8,750 nt of DNA from Chloroflexota bacterium (GCA_022707665.1 JAKJAE010000093.1:1-8750); one strand, 5' to 3'. Shown: positions 1 to 6,690, numbered from the stretch's first letter. Translations and numbers: made by a program. The notes: generated from the letters alone by a model not told the origin.

Positions 1-1100
1 CCCCATACAGCCATGCGCGCTATGGCGGCGCGTCCTGGAGATGGCGTCAACGTGTGGCTGTGCGTGTGCTTGTGCATAGGGATAGCAAGCAGCACCGCGA
101 GGGGCGCTACGCTGACGACCAGGAACTTGAGGTAAGCGGGCCGGTACAGCTCGGCCCCCACAAGGAGCGCTGGTGGAATCGTGGCCATACCCAGCGCAGC
201 CCACGACGTGAAGCGCAGCAAAGGATCCGGCCATGCTCTGGTCGAAAGTAGCACGGCCCACAGGCCCAGAGCGGCGGCGCAGAGCAACGCGCCCGGTGGG
301 ATCGACTCGGGCAGGGTGATGCCGGCCACCAGTGTTCGGGAAACATCGCCCACTGCGGTGCCAATGGCAAGATCAGGGGGCTGCCATCCCCGGGCGCCCA
401 GCGCAATCGGTGCCCACGGTAGAAAGAGCAGCCCGCCTATGGCGTGTGCGGCGATCCAGCGACCCAGCAGAGACCATCGCCAGGGACGGTCACTCAGCCA
501 GAAAAGGCCGAATGCGAGGTTGAGCCCGGCGAGGGCGAGGCCATAGGCATAGTGGGTGTAGAGGCCGGCACCGACACTGGCTGCCAGGCCCGCGGCGGGG
601 AGGATGCCCGGGGTGCTGGTGCGGTTGCGCCGCACCAATGCCAGAGCGGCGAAGAGGGTCAGCGCCGTGGCGAGCCCGAGCTGGGCGTACATTCGCGCTT
701 CCTGGCTGTAGACCACTGCCAGGGGATGCACGGCGACCAGCAACGCCGCCGTCCAGGCTGCGAGCTTGCTGCGTCGCGGCACCGCTGCCGAGGCCGCTGC
801 TACGGCGACGGTCAGCACGCCACACAGGGCTGAGAAGGCACGCAGCGCAAATTCGGACTCGCCGGTCCCGGCACGCCATCCGTGCAGCAGCAGGTAGTAA
901 CCCGGTGGATGGATGTCACCGGCGGCTCCCTCAATGATCAGCCGGACAGGGCGCTCGACGAGACGCGCTGTGTTGCCCTCGTCGTTCCAGAACGACTGGG
1001 CGCCCAGGTGGTAGAAGCGCAACCCGGCTGCCAGAAGCAGGATCAGGAGCAATGGGACTGCTGTCAGGGTTCTGCCGTTGCGTTGGCGATCACGGGTCAC
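1..1100 (-). CDS. GT-C membrane glycosyltransferase (family 39/PMT-ArnT-like), partial at its C-terminal end
   Basis: Reading the minus strand from a GTG at 1100 gives an uninterrupted frame of 366 codons that runs off the left edge, so the stop is not in the window. The product is a hydrophobic multi-pass protein. A first membrane segment lies at about residues 14-28. It is followed by an extracytoplasmic loop with the acidic pair D40-E41 in SFWNDEG, then HPPGYY at 64-69 and SQEARMYA at 132-139. These are hallmarks of the GT-C superfamily, which transfers sugars from polyprenyl-phosphate donors to lipids or proteins at the membrane; the early acidic pair is the usual catalytic position. A late YRPAYLKF motif (319-326) fits the loop before the last helices. 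The start is supported by GGGAGG (1109-1114) 8 nt upstream, and it overlaps the preceding gene by 11 bp, so translational coupling is likely. An unusual His-rich stretch, MHKHTHSHT, lies at 342-350. The acceptor cannot be predicted. Confidence 0.85.
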   Translation of the reverse strand, partial: MTRDRQRNGRTLTAVPLLLILLLAAGLRFYHLGAQSFWNDEGNTARLVERPVRLIIEGAAGDIHPPGYYLLLHGWRAGTGESEFALRAFSALCGVLTVAVAAASAAVPRRSKLAAWTAALLVAVHPLAVVYSQEARMYAQLGLATALTLFAALALVRRNRTSTPGILPAAGLAASVGAGLYTHYAYGLALAGLNLAFGLFWLSDRPWRWSLLGRWIAAHAIGGLLFLPWAPIALGARGWQPPDLAIGTAVGDVSRTLVAGITLPESIPPGALLCAAALGLWAVLLSTRAWPDPLLRFTSWAALGMATIPPALLVGAELYRPAYLKFLVVSVAPLAVLLAIPMHKHTHSHTLTPSPGRAAIARMAVW

Positions 1101-1722
1101 TGTGAGGACCTCCCAGGTGGGCGAGGCCCAGGGCTTCCCAGATCTTGTGGTCGGCAATCGCTCCATGCCTTACGATCACAGGGGGATCCACCACACAGTT
1201 GACGATGGTTGAGGGAACCCCGTAGGGTGAAGGACCCCCATTGAGAACAAGGGAGACGCTGCCACCGAACAGGGAGGCAGCTTCCTGCGCCGTGATCGCT
1301 GGAGGATGGCCACCTTTGATGGCCCCGGAGACCAGCAGCATGCCCCCTGCCTGCAAGAGGAGGGGCAGCAGGGTGGGAAAGTTGGCGATGCGGACGGCGA
1401 CCGGTGTCGTTCTGGCGTATGCGGGCAGGTCAGATGCGGGCGGGAGGATCAGCGTCAATGGTCCAGGCCAAAAGCGGTGGGCCAGGCGCAGTGCAGCAGC
1501 ATCCGGATGGGCCAGGAGTGCTGTCAGGCTTACGTCGGCGACCAAGAAGGGGAGTGCCGGCTCACGCTCACGGCCCCGGGCCTCGTAGAGGCGTTGGACT
1601 GCGGACTCACCGGTCAGTGATGTGGCAATGCCGTAGATGGTGTCGGTTGGCACAACTACAAGGTGTCCGGCGCCCATCTCTCTCACGGCGCTCACCACGG
1701 CTTCCGGATTGCGGATGGACAC
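1090..1722 (-). CDS. Sua5/YciO/YrdC/YwlC-family protein (divergent threonylcarbamoyl-AMP synthase-like)
   Basis: The 210-residue protein is a single YrdC-like domain without the C-terminal Sua5 extension. Recognisable family motifs are PTDTIYG (25-31), WPGPLT (85-90), VAVRIANFP (108-116), GHPPAITAQEA (138-148) and GVPSTIV (168-174). Typical members make threonylcarbamoyl-AMP from threonine, bicarbonate and ATP for tRNA t6A37. Two signature positions look altered. The usual KxR appears as R49-G-R51, and the usual SxN reads S132-G-A134, so the asparagine is missing. Either it is a divergent TsaC or a paralogue such as a YciO-type protein. The start is a GTG with no good Shine-Dalgarno; a GGGAG/AGGGGG purine run lies about 20 nt upstream, and no in-frame ATG exists between the previous stop and this GTG, so a slightly longer product from a rare start is possible. 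It lies 28 bp after the HAD hydrolase gene. Confidence 0.85.
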   Translation of the reverse strand: MSIRNPEAVVSAVREMGAGHLVVVPTDTIYGIATSLTGESAVQRLYEARGREREPALPFLVADVSLTALLAHPDAAALRLAHRFWPGPLTLILPPASDLPAYARTTPVAVRIANFPTLLPLLLQAGGMLLVSGAIKGGHPPAITAQEAASLFGGSVSLVLNGGPSPYGVPSTIVNCVVDPPVIVRHGAIADHKIWEALGLAHLGGPHSDP

Positions 1723-1750
1723 GATGGGAACGTTCAGGTCGGTCGGCCCC

Positions 1751-2557
1751 CTATCTCCCTCTCGGTCTCAATACGTACCGCTCCAGGACCTCGGCTGCAC
1801 CGTCCTGGGCCATCGGCGGCGCGATCCAATCGGCGACCGCTTGCGCAGCAGGAGCGGCGTTACCCATTGCCACCCCGGTGCCGGCCCATTCGAGCATCGT
1901 GACATCGTTCTGCTGATCCCCGACGGCGAGGACAGCCTCACGGCGAATACCAAGCGTCTCCGCCAGCCAGGCCAGCGCCTGGCCCTTGTTCACGTTGCGG
2001 GGCACCACCTCGATGAAATTGGCATGGGACTGCATGACGTCCGCCGACGTGCCGAAGGTGTCGGTGAGCTTCAAGGCCATTGCCGGAATGTCGCCTGGCT
2101 CGGCGACGAACAGCACCTTGTCTGACTGGTGGCTGGTCAGTACCGACGCGAGGTCAGGTGCCACGACCGGATCGGGGCCGAGGTACGTCTCATAGTAGCC
2201 CAGGGGTAAATGCTGCGCGTCGATGAAAAGCAGGCCGTCGGCGTAGAGCACGGTATGCCACCCCTGTGACTTTCCCATCGCGATGGCTGTGCGCGCAAGC
2301 GCATCCAGCAGGGTGACGCGGTGCAAGACCCCGGTGTCGAGTCCCTGGATCCATCCGCCCTGATAGCAGAGCAGCGGCGCATAGAGATTCAGGGTGCGGG
2401 CAAACGGGGCCGTAGCGCTATACATCCGGCCGGTTGCGAGCGTGACCGTCACGCCGCTCTGTACCGTGCGCGCGATGGCATCCCTGACCCTGGTGCTGAT
2501 GACGAGATCGGCACCCATCAGGGTACCGTCGAGATCAAAGGCGACGAGTTGGATCAT
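1751..2557 (-). CDS. Cof-type HAD-IIB family hydrolase
   Basis: The 268-residue protein has all four HAD motifs. DLDGT (8-12) carries the nucleophile D8 and acid/base D10. T42 in LATGR is motif II and K191 in NKGQAL is motif III. GDQQND (213-218) supplies the Mg2+-binding acids of motif IV. The long insert between motifs II and III (about 60-190) is the C2 cap of subclass IIB (Cof/YbiV/YidA-like). Such enzymes dephosphorylate small sugar phosphates or cofactor intermediates; the substrate cannot be told from sequence. The ATG at 2557 sits directly before the first beta strand, as is normal for the family. However, the upstream sequence is pyrimidine-rich and shows no Shine-Dalgarno, so initiation may be leaderless or SD-independent. 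It is separated from the gene before it by a 166-bp repeat spacer and is followed closely by the YrdC-family gene. Confidence 0.9.
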   Translation of the reverse strand: MIQLVAFDLDGTLMGADLVISTRVRDAIARTVQSGVTVTLATGRMYSATAPFARTLNLYAPLLCYQGGWIQGLDTGVLHRVTLLDALARTAIAMGKSQGWHTVLYADGLLFIDAQHLPLGYYETYLGPDPVVAPDLASVLTSHQSDKVLFVAEPGDIPAMALKLTDTFGTSADVMQSHANFIEVVPRNVNKGQALAWLAETLGIRREAVLAVGDQQNDVTMLEWAGTGVAMGNAAPAAQAVADWIAPPMAQDGAAEVLERYVLRPRGR

Positions 2558-2723
2558 GGGAATCGTAGAAACAGAGAATCGGAGAATGGGCGAGTGAGCG
2601 AGAAAGCGAATGGGCGAGAAGGCGAGTTGGCGAGAAGGCGGGTGGGCGGGATGCCGGAGGGTCGGGATGCTGGATGGGTTGGATGATTGCCGGGGCCTGA
2701 GGGCGTGTGATCAAGGGATGGCC
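2558..2723. repeat. Low-complexity, strand-asymmetric repeat spacer
   Basis: This intergenic stretch between the PH-like membrane protein gene and the HAD hydrolase gene is almost purely purine-rich on the plus strand from about 2570 to 2693. It holds degenerate tandem copies of a GGCGAGAA-type unit. The 12-mer GGCGAGAAGGCG occurs exactly at 2613-2624 and 2629-2640, with looser copies on both sides (GGGCGAGTGAGCGAGAAAGCG around 2588). A second block, about 2641-2693, repeats GGATG/GGGATGC-like words. No gene, hairpin terminator or convincing promoter is visible in it. I have the impression that similar spacers occur in other environmental bacterial genomes. Confidence 0.6.
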
Positions 2724-3716
2724 TCACTGCATCAGGAGGATGGAGATGATAGCTACCCAGAGGCTGGCGATGATGGCCACCAGCCCGCTCCAGAGAAAGT
2801 AGGCAATGGGTCGCTGCCGGTTGTAGAACACAAACCCGAGCGCTGTGTTCAGCACTGCGAAGGCCGCTCCCACAGCGACGACATAGAAGATACGTGCGGC
2901 GCCCGCGACCAACAGCGGCTCGCCAGCCGCCGAGATCCGCAGCACAACCTCGGGTGGTAGGTATGGGAAACGCCAACAGAGTATGCCGGTCAACAGAATT
3001 AGCAGTCCGAAGCCAACCATCAGCATGCTGAGTGCCCAGCGGTCTTTCCAGATCTGCCAGTCAAGGAACTTCGGATGGGTCGCCCGCTCCTCGACCTCCT
3101 GGGTCGGCCCCATCTCCAGGCGTTCACGGAGCGCGACGAGGAAGTCCTCCAGGTCGGCCGGGGAGATCGCATAGGCCACCGCGTCGGTGCGCAGGACGAC
3201 CTGGCCCCCGCGACTGGCGGAGGCGTAGAACAGGATCGGGTCGAGCGCAGCACTGGTGGTAGGTCCAGCTTCTCCAACGGGAGCAACTGTCGCGCGTCCC
3301 AGGGCCACATGGTAGCCAGGCCAGCGGAGGCTGGGGCGGATGTGAAGGTTCTGGAGCCGGGTGCCTGCAATGACCTCGCGGATCGAGCCCATCGGAATCT
3401 GGTGCTCCACGGGGCCCCAGTAAATGGTCAGGGCATTTCGATCCAGCTCATAGCGGGCATTCACCAGTCCCCAGAGCTGGTAGACGATGCGGATCGCAAG
3501 GCCCAGTGCCAGGCATGCCCCAACCAACATCAGGAAGACCCAGATCGACAAGGGGATGACGAGTGCCCAGACGACCAAGCCCACCATCGCCGCGATGCAA
3601 ACGACGGTCAGGGCGAGGCCAATGATCCATCCAGTCCGGATGGCGAGGTGCCAGGTGTTGTCCTGGCGGTCAGAACCGAGGCGGTCAGAACCGAGGCGGT
3701 CAGAATCGGAGCCCAC
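2724..3716 (-). CDS. Multi-pass membrane protein with a bacterial PH-like domain (uncharacterised)
   Basis: The 330-residue protein begins with a polar 15-bp-repeat-encoded stretch (SDRLG repeats, residues 5-17). Two membrane segments follow at about 29-51 and 54-79. A soluble domain at about 86-202 has a bacterial PH (bPH_5-like) pattern: LTIYWGPVEHQIPMGSI (96-112), then FYAS (163-166), and VVLRTDAVAYAISPADLEDF (173-192). Three more membrane segments lie at about 229-249, 275-297 and 305-328. No catalytic motif is seen and the function is unknown; the fold suggests a membrane-associated binding or scaffolding role. The start is a GTG immediately after the recR TAA, with AGGAG (3723-3727) inside the recR end at 6-nt spacing. 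Translation is therefore probably coupled to recR. The gene appears to end the dnaX-ybaB-recR run. The domain assignment is from pattern memory only. Confidence 0.8.
   Translation of the reverse strand: MGSDSDRLGSDRLGSDRQDNTWHLAIRTGWIIGLALTVVCIAAMVGLVVWALVIPLSIWVFLMLVGACLALGLAIRIVYQLWGLVNARYELDRNALTIYWGPVEHQIPMGSIREVIAGTRLQNLHIRPSLRWPGYHVALGRATVAPVGEAGPTTSAALDPILFYASASRGGQVVLRTDAVAYAISPADLEDFLVALRERLEMGPTQEVEERATHPKFLDWQIWKDRWALSMLMVGFGLLILLTGILCWRFPYLPPEVVLRISAAGEPLLVAGAARIFYVVAVGAAFAVLNTALGFVFYNRQRPIAYFLWSGLVAIIASLWVAIISILLMQ
3667..3711 (-). repeat. Three tandem 15-bp repeats inside the start of the PH-like protein gene
   Basis: On the plus strand CGGTCAGAACCGAGG occurs at 3667-3681 and 3682-3696 exactly. 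A third copy with two changes follows at 3697-3711. The unit is a multiple of three and in frame, coding SDRLG-type pentapeptides near the protein N-terminus. Copy number changes would lengthen or shorten the cytoplasmic tail without breaking the frame. Confidence 0.85.
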
Positions 3717-4322
3717 TTATAGCTCCTGGCGGGCTTCGAGCGCTCGCGACAATGTGACAGCATCAGCGTATTCGAGATCCCCCCCCACCGGCAGCCCACG
3801 GCCCAACCGTGTCATGCGGGCACCGAGGGGCTTCAAGCGCTGGACGAGGTAGGCCGCCGTGTAATCGCCCTCGCTCGTTGGATTGGTCGCCAGGATGATC
3901 TCGCGGATCTCGCCCTCGCGTACACGTTTTTCCAGCTCGGCGATCTTCAGATCCTCGGCGAAGATGCCTTCCAGCGGTGAGAGCGCGCCGTGCAGGACGT
4001 GGTAGACCCCATGGTAGTTCTCGGTGCGCTCCAGCGAGAGGAGGTCCATCGGCTCCTCGATGACGCACACCAGATGGTGGTCACGGAGGGGGTCGGCGCA
4101 GATCGGGCAGGGATCCGTTTCTGTCACGTTGTAGCACGTCGAGCAGAAGCGGGTGTTGTTCACCAGCCCCTGGAGCGCGTCAGCCAGTCGCAGGGCGAGC
4201 TCGGACTTTCCGCGCAGCAGGAAGAAGGCAAGGCGCGATGCGGTTTTCGGGCCGATCCCGGGCAGCTCTGCGAAGGTCTCGATCAGTAGGGTAACCGACG
4301 GGGGTACCGCTGCAGTTGTCAT
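3717..4322 (-). CDS. recR: Recombination mediator protein RecR
   Basis: The 201-residue length matches the RecR family. Domains in order are: helix-hairpin-helix ELPGIGPKTASRLAFFLL (19-36); a four-cysteine zinc finger C60-C63-C72-C75; a Toprim domain from VCVIEE (85-90), with E89 and D153 in NPTSEGDYTAAYL (147-159); and the typical C-terminal GLPVGGDLEYAD (176-187). RecR works with RecO and RecF to load RecA on SSB-coated gaps in recombinational repair. The ATG at 4322 gives the standard N-terminus, but its ribosome-binding site is weak (AGGA about 12 nt upstream). The gene follows ybaB by 51 bp and its stop touches the start of the next gene. Confidence 0.97.
   Translation of the reverse strand: MTTAAVPPSVTLLIETFAELPGIGPKTASRLAFFLLRGKSELALRLADALQGLVNNTRFCSTCYNVTETDPCPICADPLRDHHLVCVIEEPMDLLSLERTENYHGVYHVLHGALSPLEGIFAEDLKIAELEKRVREGEIREIILATNPTSEGDYTAAYLVQRLKPLGARMTRLGRGLPVGGDLEYADAVTLSRALEARQEL
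3723..3727 (-). promoter_or_regulatory. Ribosome binding site deciding the GTG start of the PH-like protein
   Basis: AGGAG on the minus strand lies within the last codons of recR, 6 nt before the GTG at 3716-3714. The arrangement is recR ...AGGAG-CTA-TAA-GTG. This supports the GTG over any internal start and implies stop-start coupling. Confidence 0.7.
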
Positions 4323-4373
4323 AGGTACAGAGATCCTGATCAGGTGATCCGGTGCAAAGGGTGCGCCGTAGGT

Positions 4374-4718
4374 TCAGAAACCGGGGATTCCCAGCCCGCC
4401 CGTCAGTGCCGACATGCGGTCGGCGACCATAGCCTGGGCCTTCTCAATTGCCTCATTGACCGCGGTAAGCACGAGATCCTGGAGCATCTCAACATCCTCC
4501 GGGTCGACGACCTCGGGTTTGATGGCAATGCTCTGGACCTGGAGTGCCCCGTTGATGGTCAATGTGACCATGCCACCGCCGGAAGAGACCTCAATGATCT
4601 CCTTGTGCGCCTGCTCCTGAATGGACTCCATCTGCACCTGCATCTGCTGGACCTGGCGCATCAGGTCTTTGGGGTTCATCTGGGCTCTGGGTGCGAAACC
4701 ACCGCTTCGTTTGGACAT
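4374..4718 (-). CDS. YbaB/EbfC family nucleoid-associated protein
   Basis: The small 114-residue protein matches YbaB/EbfC. An N-terminal helical segment rich in Q and M (MNPKDLMRQVQQMQVQMESIQ, 14-34) is followed by a beta region with VSSGGGMVTLTINGALQVQSI (44-64), then a C-terminal helix with AVNEAIEKAQ (86-95). Family members are dimeric DNA-binding nucleoid proteins. They are encoded between dnaX and recR in very many bacteria, exactly as here. The ATG at 4718 has AAGGAG at 4724-4729 with 5-nt spacing. The frame is open further upstream to an ATG at 4784 inside dnaX, but the RBS and family length favour 4718. It begins 37 bp after the dnaX stop. Confidence 0.95.
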   Translation of the reverse strand: MSKRSGGFAPRAQMNPKDLMRQVQQMQVQMESIQEQAHKEIIEVSSGGGMVTLTINGALQVQSIAIKPEVVDPEDVEMLQDLVLTAVNEAIEKAQAMVADRMSALTGGLGIPGF

Positions 4719-4755
4719 CGTCACTCCTTGGGGATATTGATTTCGAGTACTACAC

Positions 4756-6498
4756 TCAGCCATTGAGTCGGGGCACCGCTCCAAGCTCTTCTTGCGCGCG
4801 CCGGATCAACTCATCCTCTTCAATTGAGAGCGCGGCAGCTTTGGCCTTTCCTCGGGACCTGGCCTTGGGTGCCTGCCAGTCTTGTTCCAGGACACAGCGA
4901 ATCCTCACCGTCTGATTGAGTGTGTGCGTCAGGTAGTCCTCAACCTTACGCAGGTTGGCCTCCTGTGAGACGCGCTCGCAGTGGAACGTGTGTTGAAATA
5001 CCAACACCACATGCCCCTCCTGGTCAGCTCCGCCCACCGTCGCATCGCGGAGGAGCGCGCCGAGCATCACCGGCTGCACTTGTTTGATGATCTCACCCCA
5101 GTTGATTTTGAGGCTGTCGACGGTGCCGGCGTCTCCAGCCAGCGGTGTGCTGTCAGCGGGCGGCGCACTCTCCACGGCTAACTGTTGTGGAGCAGGTTCA
5201 GCCCGGGCCAGGGGGTCGGCAGGCGCCCCGGCAACCCTGTATTGCGGGGGGGCGTCGAGGGCGTCCGTGCTGTCTTCCGGCGCTGGAGCGTTTCGGGTGC
5301 GCGACGAGGCACCCTCTCGCGCAAGCGTTAGCGTTGATCTGGATGGCGCGGCTGAAGGCTGGGCAACAACGGGAGCCGCCTGGGGTGTGGCGACCGTCTG
5401 TGCCGCGGTCGCCGTCGCAGGGGGCGAAACAAGGGTTGCTTCGACAAATGCCAGTTCGAGTGGGAGCTGGGGCTGCCACCCCGTGCGCTGTTTGGCGGCT
5501 ACGTCGCTGAAGTAGCGCACTGCCGCCACGAGGCGGTCGGGATCGGCCTTCTGGGCCATCTCGTTGAAGATCTCGCGCTCCTCGGTCGTCGGATCATTCC
5601 AGGTCTCGCCCGCGCCCAGACGGATGAGCAGCAGCCCGCGAAGGAAATCGGCGGTCTGCCGGGCCAACTGACGTGGGTCAGCGCCCCCGTCAATCGCGCG
5701 GTTGATCACGCTGAGGCCCCCGCTGAGGTCACGGTCCACCCAGGACGAGAGCAGTGAGCGGATGACCTCACGCCGCTCTGCGCCCAGCATCAGGCGCACA
5801 TAATCGGCTGTGATAGCGTCGCCTGCCGACAGTTGGTCGAAGAGGCTAATGGCGTCCCGCATGCTGCCGGTCGCTGCCCGGGCAATCAGCTCGAGAGCTT
5901 CGGGCTCGGCCTGGATGCCTTCCGCGGCGGCTATGGTTTCCAACCGTCCAATCAGTGCCTCCAACGGGATGCGCCGGAACTCAAACCGCTGGCAACGCGA
6001 CAGGATCGTCTCAGGGATCTTGTGGACCTCCGTTGTTGCCAGGACGAAGATCACGTGTGCGGGTGGCTCCTCCAGTGTCTTGAGCAGCGCATTAAAGGCA
6101 GCCGTGGAGAGCATATGGACCTCGTCCACGACGTAGACCTTGTAGGTGGCCTGCGCTGGTCGATATCCCACCTTCTCCAGCAGGTCACGGATGTTGTCCA
6201 CACCGGTGTTCGAGGCGGCATCGATCTCAACCAGATCCATCAGCCGGCCATCGTTGACCGCCTGGCAGATCTCGCACTGGTTGCAGGGGCGTTCGTCGGC
6301 TGGGGCCTGGCAGTTGACGGCTTTGGCGATGAGGCGCGCGGTCGTTGTCTTTCCGGTGCCGCGGGGCCCAGCGAGCAGATACGCGTGGTGGATGTGCCCG
6401 GTGCGCAGCGCATGGCGCAGCGTCCGGACAATATGCTCCTGACCGACGACGTCGTCGAACGTCTGGGGACGCCATCGGCGGTAAAGGGCTTGCGCCAT
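4756..6498 (-). CDS. dnaX: DNA polymerase III subunit gamma/tau
   Basis: The 580-residue clamp-loader ATPase loads the beta clamp onto primed DNA during replication. The AAA+ core carries Walker A GPRGTGKT (44-51), a zinc module C63-C72-C75-C78, Walker B VVDEVH (123-128), sensor 1 LATTE (153-157), the arginine-finger SRC (167-169) and sensor 2 GSMRDA (211-216). Domain III follows to about 360. Next is a low-complexity linker rich in Ala, Pro and Thr (about 358-465), and then a tau-type C-terminal domain starting near WGEIIKQVQP. The start at 6498 is set by AGGAGG (6504-6509) at 5-nt spacing and by the family-typical MAQALYRRWRPQTF. The frame is open upstream to 6618, but those residues look non-coding. 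I see no A-rich slippery site within the gene, so there is no sign of an E. coli-style gamma product. It is first in the run dnaX-ybaB-recR-membrane protein. Confidence 0.97.
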   Translation of the reverse strand: MAQALYRRWRPQTFDDVVGQEHIVRTLRHALRTGHIHHAYLLAGPRGTGKTTTARLIAKAVNCQAPADERPCNQCEICQAVNDGRLMDLVEIDAASNTGVDNIRDLLEKVGYRPAQATYKVYVVDEVHMLSTAAFNALLKTLEEPPAHVIFVLATTEVHKIPETILSRCQRFEFRRIPLEALIGRLETIAAAEGIQAEPEALELIARAATGSMRDAISLFDQLSAGDAITADYVRLMLGAERREVIRSLLSSWVDRDLSGGLSVINRAIDGGADPRQLARQTADFLRGLLLIRLGAGETWNDPTTEEREIFNEMAQKADPDRLVAAVRYFSDVAAKQRTGWQPQLPLELAFVEATLVSPPATATAAQTVATPQAAPVVAQPSAAPSRSTLTLAREGASSRTRNAPAPEDSTDALDAPPQYRVAGAPADPLARAEPAPQQLAVESAPPADSTPLAGDAGTVDSLKINWGEIIKQVQPVMLGALLRDATVGGADQEGHVVLVFQHTFHCERVSQEANLRKVEDYLTHTLNQTVRIRCVLEQDWQAPKARSRGKAKAAALSIEEDELIRRAQEELGAVPRLNG

Positions 6499-6503
6499 CG
6501 ATG

Positions 6504-6509
6504 CCTCCT
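6504..6509 (-). promoter_or_regulatory. dnaX ribosome binding site
   Basis: A perfect AGGAGG on the minus strand sits 5 nt before the ATG at 6498. It selects this start over the in-frame ATG at 6618, which would add 40 residues unlike any DnaX N-terminus. Confidence 0.8.
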
Positions 6510-6523
6510 GTGAGATCGAGGCT

Positions 6524-6551
6524 AGTCTATCATGGAAGGCGTCCGAAGCAA
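6524..6551 (-). promoter_or_regulatory. Candidate sigma-70-type promoter proximal to dnaX
   Basis: On the minus strand TTGCTT (6551-6546) and TAGACT (6529-6524) are 16 bp apart. The -10 is preceded by TG one base away (TGATAGACT), an extended -10. This would give a leader of roughly 20 nt ending at the good dnaX RBS. Matches are 4/6 for each hexamer, so this is a plausible rather than proven promoter. It lies downstream of the hairpin at 6578-6616. Confidence 0.4.
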
Positions 6552-6577
6552 GCCGATCATCGTTCTGGCGACAGGCA

Positions 6578-6616
6578 GCAAAAACCGGGGGTGTCCCAAT
6601 GGCCCCCGGTTCTTGC
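6578..6616 (-). terminator. Intrinsic terminator (or leader attenuator) between rlmN and dnaX
   Basis: The minus-strand RNA can form a 14-bp stem. GCAAGAACCGGGGG (6616-6603) pairs with CCCCCGGTTTTTGC (6591-6578) with one G.U, around an 11-nt loop. The five U's lie in the 3' arm. The pairing is perfect only as minus-strand RNA (A.C mismatch on the other strand), which fits a transcript in this direction. It is about 125 bp past the rlmN stop and 80 bp before dnaX. It most simply ends the rlmN transcript. If a promoter upstream of it (near 6662) feeds dnaX, it would act as an attenuator. Confidence 0.65.
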
Positions 6617-6661
6617 AAAAGGAGGAGAATCTCAGAGTTTTGCCCCTAACCCCGTGACCCT

Positions 6662-6669
6662 ATGATATA
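6662..6669 (-). promoter_or_regulatory. Candidate -10 element upstream of the hairpin
   Basis: Minus strand GTATATCATAGG contains TATCAT (6667-6662) in an AT-rich island within GC-rich DNA. There is no recognisable -35 at 16-18 bp. The TGACGT repeats end 23 bp upstream (6691), so an activator-dependent promoter is conceivable. The support is weak. Confidence 0.25.
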
Positions 6670-6690
6670 CCGATCTCATACTGAACCGCT

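Noticed and set aside
490..879. Minus-strand open frame (129 codons) within the glycosyltransferase gene
   Set aside because: It is Arg/Pro/Gly-rich shadow sequence in another frame; the frame starting at 1100 shows the real GT-C motifs.
2695..2735. Terminator hairpin after the PH-like protein gene
   Set aside because: Only a 5-bp TGAGG/CCTCA stem with a long loop and no T-run can be drawn.
3075..3722. Plus-strand open frame (215 codons) antisense to the PH-like protein gene
   Set aside because: Composition is typical of a shadow frame, and the minus-strand product has clear membrane helices and a well-placed RBS.
5833..6513. Long plus-strand open frame (226 codons) antisense to dnaX
   Set aside because: It lies opposite the conserved AAA+ core of dnaX, has no recognisable family and no RBS; long antisense frames are expected in GC-rich genes.
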